From JAWKZG01 sp041396125 (lineage in GTDB: Bacteria > Pseudomonadota > Gammaproteobacteria > Competibacterales > Competibacteraceae), in contig JAWKZG010000007.1 of assembly GCA_041396125.1 (NCBI GenBank), positions 210,580 to 274,579 of the forward strand: DNA of 64,000 nt, read 5' to 3'. Under the pieces are notes generated by a model. It was not told the origin of the DNA, ran no database searches, and saw only the letters and a program-made list of their open reading frames with translations. The position numbers were made by a program, and so were the translations under genes. Positions 38,140 to 47,421 of the stretch are shown in pieces (position 1 is the first letter of the stretch; each line of letters opens with the position of its first letter).

Positions 38140-38499
38140 TTAAGCGTTTAATGCGGCCTTGGCTTTTTCCGCCAGTGCGGCAAATGCCGCTTTGTCGCGT
38201 ACCGCCAGGTCAGCCAGGACTTTGCGGTCAACTTCGATGGCGGCCTTCTTGAGACCGTTGATAAATCGACTGTAAGACAAGCCGGACTCGTGGGCTGCCG
38301 CATTGATGCGGACAATCCACAAGGCGCGAAACTGGCGTTTGCGCTGGCGGCGGTCACGATAGGCATATTGAGCGGCTTTGGTAACCGCCTGTTTGGCAAC
38401 TCGGTAAACCCGACTGCGGGCACCGTAATAACCTTTCGCTTTCTGCAGAACTTTTTTATGGCGGGCGTGTGCAGTTACACCACGTTTGACTCGGGGCAT
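38140..38499 (-). CDS. rplT: 50S ribosomal protein L20
   Basis: 119 residues, MPRVKRGVTAHARHKKVL at the start and AAHESGLSYSRFINGL in the middle. Binds 23S rRNA early in assembly. In E. coli it represses its own operon. It follows rpmI by 18 bases. Confidence 0.98.
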   Translation of the reverse strand: MPRVKRGVTAHARHKKVLQKAKGYYGARSRVYRVAKQAVTKAAQYAYRDRRQRKRQFRALWIVRINAAAHESGLSYSRFINGLKKAAIEVDRKVLADLAVRDKAAFAALAEKAKAALNA

Positions 38500-38517
38500 G
38501 GCTCTCTCCGTTATCCG

Positions 38518-38715
38518 TCAGGAATAAGGCAACATGCGCCGCACCATAGGTGCATCCGCTTTCGCAATCATCGCCGGGCTGCGCAAATGACGTTTACGCT
38601 TGGTACTTTTCTTGGTCAGAATATGACGTCGATGTGACTGTGAGCGTTTGAAACTACCAGAGCCATTGCTCTGGAAACGCTTGGCAGCCCCACGATTGGA
38701 TTTAATCTTGGGCAT
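38518..38715 (-). CDS. rpmI: 50S ribosomal protein L35
   Basis: 65 residues, MPKIKSNRGAAKRFQ at the start, HILTKKSTKRKRHLR in the middle, very basic. Between infC and rplT in the standard order. Confidence 0.98.
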   Translation of the reverse strand: MPKIKSNRGAAKRFQSNGSGSFKRSQSHRRHILTKKSTKRKRHLRSPAMIAKADAPMVRRMLPYS

Positions 38716-38758
38716 TTAATACTCCGCATTAAGTATTTTGAGTAAGTAATAGCGGGCG

Positions 38759-39283
38759 CTATTTATTTTTGCGTGCCGGCCCGAAGGTCATAACCATCTG
38801 CCGGCCTTCCATTTTAGGCCGTTGTTCGACTGTACCGTATTCGGTCAGATCCGCTTCAACGCGCTTCAATAATTTTACGCCCAATTCTTGGTGAGCCATT
38901 TCACGCCCGCGAAACCGCAGGGTTACTTTGACCTTGTCACCGTCTTCCAGGAACCGTATCAGGTTGCGTAGTTTGACCTGGTAGTCCCCTTCGTCCGTAC
39001 CTGGACGAAATTTGATTTCCTTAACCTGTATCTGCTTTTGCTTTTTCTTGGCTTCGTGCTGCTTTTTGCTTTGCTCGAATTTGTATTTGCCGAAATCCAT
39101 AATCCGGCAGACCGGAGGCTCTGAATTGGACGCGACCTCAACCAGATCCAACCCGGCTTCCTCAGCAATCTGAAGAGCTCTAGCTATTGGCACAATGCCT
39201 TCTTGCTCACCATCTGCACCTATTAAACGGACTTCTGACGCAGTGATGTTTTCGTTAATTCGATTATCGATAGTCGCGGCGAT
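38759..39283 (-). CDS. infC: Translation initiation factor IF-3 with non-AUG start
   Basis: No ATG stands before the conserved N-terminus (NRINENITASEVRLIGADGE). The frame is open upstream and reaches ATC codons at 39283 and 39289 behind GGGAGG. The ATC at 39281-39283 is 8 bases from that site, giving about 174 residues. IF-3 discriminates against non-AUG starts, and infC in E. coli starts with AUU for autoregulation; an AUC start would act the same way. Other motifs: VCRIMDFGKYKFEQSKK, KEIKFRPGTDEGDY and KVKVTLRFRGREMAHQELG. Confidence 0.92.
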   Translation of the reverse strand: MAATIDNRINENITASEVRLIGADGEQEGIVPIARALQIAEEAGLDLVEVASNSEPPVCRIMDFGKYKFEQSKKQHEAKKKQKQIQVKEIKFRPGTDEGDYQVKLRNLIRFLEDGDKVKVTLRFRGREMAHQELGVKLLKRVEADLTEYGTVEQRPKMEGRQMVMTFGPARKNK

Positions 39284-39428
39284 TGCGATACCCTCCCGGT
39301 TGCCAAGGAAAAAAAGTTACAGGTTTCAAGAGAACGCGAATTTTATAGCCGATCACGCCCTTGCACAAGTCTATATTGAGGGCAAACAGATAAAATTCAA
39401 GCGTTTTCCGGGGTATAAATCAAGGAAT

Positions 39429-41369
39429 TCAAGCTGCTGCCGCAGTGCTGGCAGATACCGACCCTTGTTTGGTATTGATTTCCTGTTGCAAATCCGCGAT
39501 CAACTGGGCTGTCGGCAGAGTGGTTTGTGCCGTGCTGCCGAAACGGCGCACTGTGACAGTATCCTGCTCGACCTCGCGATTGCCCAATACCAGCATGACA
39601 GGGACTTTCTGTAAGGAATGCTCCCGAATCTTGTAGGAGATTTTCTCGTTACGCACATCGGCTTCAGCCCGAATTCCCGCTTGCAGCAAGCGTGACAACA
39701 ATGCTTGGACGGCCTCCGATTGCTGATCGGTAATCCCCGTGACGACGCATTGCACAGGCGCCAGCCAGAGCGGGAAATGGCCTGCATAGTGCTCGATTAA
39801 AATCCCGATGAAGCGCTCCATAGAGCCAATCATTGCCCGGTGCAGCATGACCGGTGTGCGCCGGCTGGAGTCGTCAGTGACATACTCCGCACCGAGCCGT
39901 CCCGGCATGAAAAAATCAACTTGCATGGTGCCGCATTGCCAGACCCGACCAATGGTATCGCACAGCGAGAACTCGATTTTCGGGCCGTAAAATGCGCCTT
40001 CGCCCGGATTGAGTTCATACTCGATATGTTCCCGCTCCAGCGCGTGAGCCAGCGCCTGTTCGGCCTTGTCCCAGGCTGCATCGTCACCGATACGCTTGTC
40101 CGGCCGGGTGGCCAGCTTGTAAAGAATGTCAGTAAAGCCGAAATCGGCATAGACCCGGCGCAGCGTTTGGATGAACGCGACGACCTCGTCTTCGATCTGG
40201 TCTTCGGTACAGAAAATATGACCATCATCCTGGGTAAAACTACGTACCCGCATCAGGCCATGCAGTGCCCCGGATGGTTCATTGCGGTGGCAGGAACCGA
40301 ATTCGCCGTAGCGGATAGGCAACTCGCGGTATGAATGCAGACCGTGCTTGAAAATCTGGATATGGCCGGGGCAGTTCATCGGTTTGACCGCGTACTCGCG
40401 GTTTTCCGAGGCGGTGAAAAACATGCCATCCTTGTAGTTATCCCAGTGCCCCGACGCTTTCCACAGACTGACATCCAGAATTTGCGGGCAGCGTACTTCC
40501 TGAAAGCCGCTGTCCTGGTAGACCCGGCGCATATACTGTTCGACCTGCTGCCAGAGAGTCCAGCCTTTGGGATGCCAGAACATCATGCCCGGCGCTTCTT
40601 CCTGCATATGAAACAGGTTCAGTTGTTTGCCAACCCGGCGGTGATCGCGCTTCTCGGCTTCTTCCAGCTGGTGCAGATAGTTTTTTAGCTCGTCCTTATT
40701 GGTCCAGGCGGTACCATAGATGCGTTGCAGCATCTCGTTATTGGAATCGCCGCGCCAGTAAGCGCCCGCTACCCGCATCAATTTAAAGGCTTTCAGCTTG
40801 CCAGTGGAGGGTACATGCGGACCACGACATAAATCGATGAAATCATCTTGCCGATACAGAGAAACATCCTCGTCAGCGGGAATAGAGGCGATAATTTCAG
40901 CTTTATATTGCTCGCCGATAGACTGGAAAAATTCGACCGCTTTATCACGCGGCCAGACTTCCCGGCTGACCGGAATATCCCGCTTGGCGAGTTCCTGCAT
41001 GCGTTGCTCGATCTGTTCCAGATCTTCCGGGGTAAACGGCCGGTGATAGGAAAAATCGTAATAAAAGCCGTTCTCGATAACAGGTCCTATGGTGACCTGT
41101 GCATCCGGAAATAATTCTTTAACTGCATGGGCCAGCAGATGGGCTGTGGAGTGACGAAGAACTTCCAGCCCGGCGCTATCTTTGGCAGTCAGGAAACGGA
41201 TGTTTGCATCGGTGGTCACGGTGTAGGTCAGATCGCGCTGTTTACCGTCAACGTCCATCGCCAAAGCTGCTTTGGCGAGACCTGGGCCGATGCTTGCGGC
41301 GATCTCTAAGCCTGACACCGGCCCGTCGAACATTTTCTCGCTTCCATCTGGAAGAATGATCTTGGGCAT
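39429..41369 (-). CDS. thrS: Threonyl-tRNA synthetase
   Basis: 646 residues: TGS domain (1-60), editing domain with HSTAHLLAHAVKELFP and the CRGPHVPSTGKLKAF site, class II core with MNCPGHIQIFKHGLHSYRELPIR (zinc and threonine binding) and RVRSFTQDDGHIFC, and anticodon domain (about 540-640). First gene of the thrS-infC-rpmI-rplT block. A 145-base gap before infC has no gene. Confidence 0.98.
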   Translation of the reverse strand: MPKIILPDGSEKMFDGPVSGLEIAASIGPGLAKAALAMDVDGKQRDLTYTVTTDANIRFLTAKDSAGLEVLRHSTAHLLAHAVKELFPDAQVTIGPVIENGFYYDFSYHRPFTPEDLEQIEQRMQELAKRDIPVSREVWPRDKAVEFFQSIGEQYKAEIIASIPADEDVSLYRQDDFIDLCRGPHVPSTGKLKAFKLMRVAGAYWRGDSNNEMLQRIYGTAWTNKDELKNYLHQLEEAEKRDHRRVGKQLNLFHMQEEAPGMMFWHPKGWTLWQQVEQYMRRVYQDSGFQEVRCPQILDVSLWKASGHWDNYKDGMFFTASENREYAVKPMNCPGHIQIFKHGLHSYRELPIRYGEFGSCHRNEPSGALHGLMRVRSFTQDDGHIFCTEDQIEDEVVAFIQTLRRVYADFGFTDILYKLATRPDKRIGDDAAWDKAEQALAHALEREHIEYELNPGEGAFYGPKIEFSLCDTIGRVWQCGTMQVDFFMPGRLGAEYVTDDSSRRTPVMLHRAMIGSMERFIGILIEHYAGHFPLWLAPVQCVVTGITDQQSEAVQALLSRLLQAGIRAEADVRNEKISYKIREHSLQKVPVMLVLGNREVEQDTVTVRRFGSTAQTTLPTAQLIADLQQEINTKQGSVSASTAAAA

Positions 41370-41404
41370 GTTTGTTCCTCATCAACCGATGACAAAAAAT
41401 CCGA

Positions 41405-41439
41405 CAAAAAAAGGCGTGTCGGTTGGACACGCCTTTTTT
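41405..41439. terminator. Bidirectional Rho-independent terminator
   Basis: The stem AAGGCGTGTC/GACACGCCTT is flanked by A and T runs, so it can work both ways. It ends the tRNA-Val transcript ahead of thrS. Confidence 0.85.
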
Positions 41440-41447
41440 ATTGAAGT

Positions 41448-41524
41448 TGGTAGGCGCGATTGGACTCGAACCAACGACCCCCACCATGTCAAGGTGGTGC
41501 TCTAACCAGCTGAGCTACGCGCCT
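41448..41524 (-). tRNA. tRNA-Val (anticodon GAC)
   Basis: 77 bases on the reverse strand: acceptor AGGCGCG/CGCGCCT, D arm AGCTCAGCTGGTTAGAGC, anticodon stem CCACC/GGTGG around TTGACAT, T arm GTTGGTTCGAGTCCAAT, CCA encoded. Confidence 0.97.
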
Positions 41525-41835
41525 GTAGCCGGAGGCGAAGATTACCGAAAACAATGAACAATGTAAACCACCTCGTGAAGAATTTATAAGATTAGCCAGG
41601 AGTAAGATAAAAAATATAAAGAAACTCGTATGCTGGAGACATGGCACCGTCGTCTGCGGACAAGATCAGGACGTGCGCAGCTAAGCTGTAAGTACCGGCT
41701 GGCAGTACCTTTCCGTACCCGATCTCCCTATACTGTGCGGTCGCAGCATGGGCATATCCAGCTTGCTTATCGTTTAGGGCGTTTGCTATACGGCCTGTCC
41801 TCCCGGCAACTTTAAGATCACTTTGGAGTAACTCG
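41525..41835. other. Intergenic region upstream of glyA
   Basis: About 310 bases. No protein gene is seen; the reverse ORF here is the complement of glyA. A promoter for glyA is expected (TATACG near 41790 and TATACT near 41730 are candidates). I see no clear riboswitch. Confidence 0.4.
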
Positions 41836-43086
41836 ATGTTCAATATGGCTGACAAAATTGCAGATTTCGACGATGAACTGTGGGCGGCAATGGAGGCTGA
41901 ACGCCGCCGCCAGGAAGAACACATCGAGTTGATCGCCTCGGAAAACTATACCAGCCCGCGTGTCTTGGAAGCACAAGGATCAGTATTGACCAATAAATAC
42001 GCTGAAGGGTATCCGGGCAAACGCTATTACGGTGGTTGCGAATACGTTGATATTGCCGAGCAGCTGGCGATTGATCGTGCCAAACAGTTATTCGGTGCCG
42101 ATTATGCCAATGTGCAACCGCATTCCGGTTCGCAGGCTAACGCTGCTGTGTATATGGCGTTACTGCAACCGGGCGATACTGTGCTGGGGATGAGCCTGGA
42201 TCATGGTGGGCACCTGACCCATGGTGCCAAGCCGAACTTCTCCGGCAAACTTTATAACGCGGTGCAGTACGGTGTGAACAGCGAAGGTTATATCGACTAT
42301 GACGAATTGGAGCGACTGGCGCTGGAGCACCGGCCCAAAATGATCATTGCCGGCTTTTCCGCCTATGCCCGGATTCTGGACTTCCCGCGCTTTCGGGCTA
42401 TTGCCGATCAGGTGGGTGCGTATCTGATGGTTGATATGGCGCATGTGGCGGGCCTGGTTGCTGCTGGCCTGTATCCCAATCCTGTGCCGCTGGCCGATGT
42501 TGTCACCACCACCACCCATAAAACCCTGCGCGGTCCCCGCGGTGGTCTGATTCTGGCTCGTGCCAACGAAGCGCTTACCAAGAAATTCAACGCGCTGGTA
42601 TTTCCCGGCAATCAGGGCGGGCCACTGATGCATGTAATTGCAGCGAAAGCAGTCGCGTTCAAAGAAGCGTTGTTGCCCGAATTTACAACGTACCAGGAGC
42701 AGGTTTTAAAAAATGCCCGGATGATGGCTGAAACACTGCAAGCGCCCGGTTATAAAGTTGTTTCCGGTGGCACTGATAATCATTTGTTTCTGCTGGATCT
42801 CAGCGCTAAAGGCTTGACCGGTAAAGCCGCCGATGCCGCTTTGGGGCAAGCTAATATCACCGTCAATAAAAATACCGTACCGAATGATCCACAGTCGCCG
42901 TTTGTAACCAGCGGTCTGCGGATCGGCTCGCCAGCGATCACCACGCGCGGTTTCAAGGAAGACGAAGCCCGACAGATTGGCAACTGGATTGCGGATGTGC
43001 TGGATGCTATTGATGATGAAACAGTCCGCCAGCGTGTGAAAGAAGAAATCAAAACCCTGTGCGCGCGGTTTCCGGTCTATCAATAG
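41836..43086 (+). CDS. glyA: Serine hydroxymethyltransferase
   Basis: 416 residues. PLP enzyme interconverting glycine plus methylene-THF and serine. Motifs: ELIASENYTSPRVLEAQGS, NKYAEGYPGKRYYGG, the PLP lysine in VVTTTTHKTLRGPRGG, and FVTSGLRIGSPAITTRGF. Here it heads a catabolic cluster: sarcosine oxidase makes glycine and methylene-THF, which this enzyme combines to serine for SdaA downstream. It may be a second, pathway-specific glyA copy, as in Pseudomonas. Confidence 0.97.
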   Translation: MFNMADKIADFDDELWAAMEAERRRQEEHIELIASENYTSPRVLEAQGSVLTNKYAEGYPGKRYYGGCEYVDIAEQLAIDRAKQLFGADYANVQPHSGSQANAAVYMALLQPGDTVLGMSLDHGGHLTHGAKPNFSGKLYNAVQYGVNSEGYIDYDELERLALEHRPKMIIAGFSAYARILDFPRFRAIADQVGAYLMVDMAHVAGLVAAGLYPNPVPLADVVTTTTHKTLRGPRGGLILARANEALTKKFNALVFPGNQGGPLMHVIAAKAVAFKEALLPEFTTYQEQVLKNARMMAETLQAPGYKVVSGGTDNHLFLLDLSAKGLTGKAADAALGQANITVNKNTVPNDPQSPFVTSGLRIGSPAITTRGFKEDEARQIGNWIADVLDAIDDETVRQRVKEEIKTLCARFPVYQ

Positions 43087-43145
43087 GCGCTGCATGTACG
43101 CGGTCGTTTCGGCCTAAACTCTTTGCAATAAACAGGTAACCCGCT

Positions 43146-44549
43146 ATGGCTATCAGCGTCTTCGATCTATTCAAGATCGGTATCGGTCCGAGCAGTTCAC
43201 ATACCGTAGGACCCATGCGGGCGGCACGGGATTTCGCGCTCGGTTTGCAGACGCGCGGCCTGCTGGAGCGTGTGCATCGTGTGAAAGCCGAGTTGTACGG
43301 TTCTTTGGGCGCGACCGGCAAAGGACATGGTTCCGATAAAGCGGTCATGCTGGGTCTGGAAGGCGAGCAACCGGATGTAATTGATCCTGCGCAGGTGCCG
43401 GATATACTTGCGCGCATTCGCACCAGTCGCTGTTTGCGACTGTTGGGCCGACAGGACGTGGCATTCTGCGAAAAAGATCACCTGATTCTGCATCGGCGTA
43501 AAACCCTGCCTTATCATGCCAATGGCATGCGGTTTCAGGCGTTTGACGAGCAGAATCAGGAGCTGGCCAGCGGTGTGTTTTATTCGGTAGGCGGTGGTTT
43601 TGTGGTGGATGAGAACGCCATTCGCGGCGACGACCCGCTGAAACAGGAAGACACCGAGCAACCATATCCGTTTTCAACGGGTGCCGAATTATTGCAGCAA
43701 TGTGCAAAACACGGGCTGAGCATCAGCCAACTGATGCTGGAAAACGAAAAAGTCTGGCGCTCCGAGGCTGAAATCCGTGATGGCTTGCTGAACATTTGGC
43801 GCGTGATGCAAGCTTGTGTTGAACGCGGTTGTCAGCAGGATGGCATACTGCCGGGCGGCATGCAGGTTAAACGCCGGGCAGCCGAGCTGTACCGCAGTCT
43901 CACCAGCCAGCATGAAGCAGCCCTGTGCGATCCGCTGACCGTCATGGACTGGGTTAATTTATATGCGCTGGCGGTCAACGAAGAGAACGCCGCCGGGGGA
44001 CGTGTGGTTACCGCACCGACCAATGGTGCTGCGGGCATTATCCCGGCGGTACTGCATTATTATCAGCGTTTTACACGGGTCAATAAAGAGGATGGTGTTA
44101 CCCGGTTTCTGTTGACGGCGGCAGCTATCGGTATTTTGTACAAGAAAAACGCCTCCATTTCCGGTGCTGAAGTAGGCTGTCAGGGCGAGGTCGGTTCGGC
44201 TTGTTCCATGGCGGCCGGCGCATTATGCGAAGTGTTGGGAGGGACGCCGGAGCAGGCCGAAAACGCTGCCGAGATCGGCATTGAACATAACCTGGGACTG
44301 ACCTGCGACCCGGTCGGCGGGTTAGTACAAGTGCCCTGTATCGAACGCAATGCGATGGCTTCAGTCAAGGCAATCAACGCTGCGCGTATGGCGTTGCGCG
44401 GTGATGGCAAACATTTTGTCTCGCTCGATAAAGCCATCAAAACCATGCGCGAAACCGGCCTGGACATGAAAACCAAATACAAGGAAACCGCTCGCGGTGG
44501 TTTGGCAATCAATGTGCTCGAAGTCCCTGTCAATATTGTGGAGTGCTAA
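43146..44549 (+). CDS. sdaA: L-serine ammonia-lyase (4Fe-4S)
   Basis: 467 residues. Deaminates serine to pyruvate and ammonia. N-terminal beta domain with FKIGIGPSSSHTVGPM, catalytic alpha domain with APTNGAAGIIPAVLHYY and the cluster cysteines in SGAEVGCQGEVGSACSMA and LTCDPVGGLVQVPCIERN. It lies between glyA and creatinase; its stop is 3 bases before the creatinase start, so the two are coupled. Confidence 0.96.
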   Translation: MAISVFDLFKIGIGPSSSHTVGPMRAARDFALGLQTRGLLERVHRVKAELYGSLGATGKGHGSDKAVMLGLEGEQPDVIDPAQVPDILARIRTSRCLRLLGRQDVAFCEKDHLILHRRKTLPYHANGMRFQAFDEQNQELASGVFYSVGGGFVVDENAIRGDDPLKQEDTEQPYPFSTGAELLQQCAKHGLSISQLMLENEKVWRSEAEIRDGLLNIWRVMQACVERGCQQDGILPGGMQVKRRAAELYRSLTSQHEAALCDPLTVMDWVNLYALAVNEENAAGGRVVTAPTNGAAGIIPAVLHYYQRFTRVNKEDGVTRFLLTAAAIGILYKKNASISGAEVGCQGEVGSACSMAAGALCEVLGGTPEQAENAAEIGIEHNLGLTCDPVGGLVQVPCIERNAMASVKAINAARMALRGDGKHFVSLDKAIKTMRETGLDMKTKYKETARGGLAINVLEVPVNIVEC

Positions 44550-44552
44550 GGT

Positions 44553-45748
44553 TTGGAGCAATTAAAAATTATCCGCAACGGTGAACGTGTCAATCCGACG
44601 TTTTCCGATGTCGAAATGAACCGCCGCTTGCTGGCACTACGTCAGTATATGGCACGCCGTGATCTGGACGCCTGCCTGTTTACCTCGTACCACAACATTA
44701 ATTATTTCAGCGATTTTTTATATTGTTCGTTTGGCCGTCTGTACGGCGTGGTGGTCACGCAGGATGCGCTCACCTCTATCTCGGCCAATATCGATGGTGG
44801 CCAGCCCTGGCGCCGCACCGTTGGCGACAACCTGGTATACACCGACTGGCAGCGGGATAATTTTTTCGTGGCGGTCAAAAATCTGATCACTGACGGCAGT
44901 CGGGTTGGCATTGAATATGATCACCTGAGCCTGGAAAACTACCGCAAACTGCAAGGCGCACTGCCAACCGCGCAGTTCGAGGATATTGGCAAACCGACCA
45001 TGCGGATGCGGATGGTCAAATCCGCCGAAGAGATCAGCCTGATCAGACACGGTGCGCGTATTGCTGCCATCGGCGGCGCTGCCTGTGTCGAGGCTATTGC
45101 GGTTGGCGTACCCGAATACGAGGTTGCATTGCATGCCACGCAGGCCATGGTGCGTGAAACGCCAACACTTTTTCCTCATGCTGAATTGATGGATACCTGG
45201 ACCTGGTTTCAGTCCGGCATCAATACTGACGGTGCGCACAATCCGGTTACCAGCCGGAAAATTCAGCACGGCGATATTCTGAGTCTCAACTGTTTTCCGA
45301 TGATTGCTGGTTATTACACCGCGCTGGAGCGAACCCTGTTTGCTGAAGACTCGTTCGGAGGCGCATTTAAAGTGCTGGAAGCCAACGCAAGCATCGGCGC
45401 GGTCTGGAACTGGATCAAACCCGGTGTACGCTGCTGCGATATTGCCGCCGAGCTGAACGAGATTTACCGCGAACACGGTTTATTGGATTACCGCACGTTC
45501 GGCTACGGTCATTCCTTCGGCGTACTCAGCCATTATTACGGTCGCGAGGCGGGCTGGAACCCAGAGAAGATATCCAGACCGTACTTGAACCGAATATGGT
45601 GGTTCCAATGGTCGATGATCATGTTGCCCGAAGGTCTGCCGGGCGCTGGCGGATATCGCGATACGACATTCTGGTGCTGACCGGAAACGGAGCGGAAAAC
45701 ATCACCCAATTTCCGTTCGGACCCGAACACAATATTATCCGTAAGTGA
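44553..45748 (+). CDS. Creatinase (creatine amidinohydrolase), frameshifts near C-terminus
   Basis: Hydrolyses creatine to sarcosine and urea. The match to creatinases I recall from Pseudomonas is very close: FTSYHNINYFSDFLYCSFGR, ISANIDGGQPWRRTVG, YTDWQRDNFF, MRMRMVKSAEE, ELMDTWTWFQSGINTDGAHN with the catalytic His (about 229), LNCFPMIAGYYTALERTLF and FGYGHSFGVLSHYYGREAG. TTG start with TAAGG ahead. After REAG the frame needs about three small corrections (near 45557, 45605-45615 and 45662) to read IMLPEGLPGAGGYR, AENITQFPFGPEHNIIRK and the TGA at 45748. Probably one intact gene in the organism. Confidence 0.9.
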
Positions 45749-45895
45749 GATGATGTTGCGGGGGGGGGACGCTATGTCGTTAGGTTATGACGCCTTGGGG
45801 TAAGTCTGGCTAAGCCAGGGCTGGTTACACTTTGATCTTACTGCCGCCGCCTGTCGGGCGGCGGGCTATGCTCTTGGGGTTTGGTGGTACTACTC

Positions 45896-47135
45896 ATGCA
45901 AAAATATTCCATCTTCAGCCTGCTGCGCAATGCGGTCAGTCATCACAAAAACTGGCAGCGTGCCTGGCGTAGCCCGGAGCCCAAGCAGAAGTACGATGCC
46001 ATCATCGTTGGTGGCGGCGGTCACGGTCTGGCTACAGCGTATTATCTGGCCAAGGAGCATGGGCTGAATAATATCGCGGTGTTGGAAAAAGGCTGGTTGG
46101 GCGGCGGTAATACCGGCCGTAATACCACCATCGTGCGATCCAATTATCTGTGGGATGAGGCCGCCTGGCTGTATGAAAAATCCCTGCAGCTATGGGAGGG
46201 GCTAAGTCAGGAACTCAACTACAACGTCATGTTCAGTCAGCGTGGCGTGTTGAACCTGGGCCATAATCTGCACGATATGCGGGAAATCCAGCGCCGGGTC
46301 AACGCCAATCGTCTGAACGGCATCGATGCACAAGTGCCGGACACGCGCGGCGTCAAGCAAAAGGTGCCGATCATCAACGACTCAACGCAGGCCCGGTATC
46401 CGATTCTGGGCGCGTCCTATCAGGCCCGTGCCGGGGTGGCACGGCACGATGCGGTAGCCTGGGGTTATGCCCGTGGCGATGCCCGTGGCGTCGATATCAT
46501 CCAGAATTGCGAGGTCACCGGCATTCGCCGCAAGAATGGCAAAGTGCAGGGGGTGGAAACTTCGCGCGGGTTTATCAAAGCCAAAAAGCTGGTGTAGTCG
46601 CTGCCGGTCATTCCAGTGTGATCGCGGCTACGCGGCTGATATGCGTCTGCCACTGGAAAGCCATCCGCTGCAGGCGTTGGTATCAGAACCCTCAAACCCG
46701 TATTGCATACCGTCATTATGTCGAACGCAGTGCATGGTTATATCAGTCAGTCCGACAAGGGCGAACTGGTCATCGGCGCGGGTAGATGCTTATACCGGCT
46801 ATGGCCAGCGCGGCAGTTTCAACATTATCGAAGGCACCTTGGCGGCTATTGTGGAATTGTTCCCGATTTTCAGCCGGGTGCGCATGCTGCGGCAATGGGG
46901 TGGCATTGTTGATACCTGCCCGGATGCCTGTCCGATTATCAGCAAAACGCCGCTGCAGGGCTTGTATTTCAATTGCGGCTGGGCACGGCGTTTGGCGCTA
47001 CGCCCGGTTCCGGCTGCGTTCGCACATACCATTGCCAACGACGAGCCGCATCCGCTGAACGCGCCCTTTACGCTGGAACGCTTCAATTCCGGTGCCCTGA
47101 TCGACGAACACGGTGCGGCCGGCGTCGCCCACTAA
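45896..47135 (+). pseudogene. soxB: Sarcosine oxidase beta subunit, multiple frameshifts
   Basis: Heterotetrameric sarcosine oxidase beta subunit, which binds the covalent flavin. The first 234 residues are clean: MQKYSIFSLLRNAVSHH, the FAD motif DAIIVGGGGHGLATAYYLA, WLGGGNTGRNTTIVRSNYLWDE. From about 46597 the product continues in changing frames as ADMRLPLESHPLQALVSEP, KPVLHTVIMSNAVHGYISQ, YGQRGSFNIIEGTLAAIVE, QWGGIVDTCPDACPIISKT, and ends GALIDEHGAAGVAH at 47135. At least six lesions. The total length is right for a complete SoxB (about 413 residues), so sequence error is more likely than decay. Confidence 0.88.
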
Positions 47136-47153
47136 GAGCCGAAGGAGTTCAGC

Positions 47154-47421
47154 ATGTTACTTATTAACTGTCCCTGGTGTGGCGAGCGGGATCAGAGCGA
47201 ATTCAGCTACGGCGGTGAAGCGCATATCGAGCGCCCCGCCGATCCGTACGCCCTGACTGACGAGGCCTGGGGTGATTACCTGTTTCTGTCGCAAAAATTA
47301 ACCGAAATTGCACCGTGAGCAATGGCATCACAGCCATGGTTGTCGCCGTTGGTTCAATGTGGAACGCGATACTGTGACCTACGAAATAAAGTCCGTTTAT
47401 AAAATCGGTGAGCAGCCGTGA
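47154..47421 (+). pseudogene. soxD: Sarcosine oxidase delta subunit, frameshifted
   Basis: Small zinc-binding subunit. MLLINCPWCGERDQSEFSYGG (Cys6 and Cys9) gives two of the zinc ligands. After LTDEAWGDYLFL the frame is lost for a few codons (near 47295-47315) and resumes as LHREQWHHSHGCRRWFNVERD to a TGA at 47419-47421. AAGGAG precedes the ATG at 47154. Overlaps the soxA start (GTGA). Confidence 0.87.
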
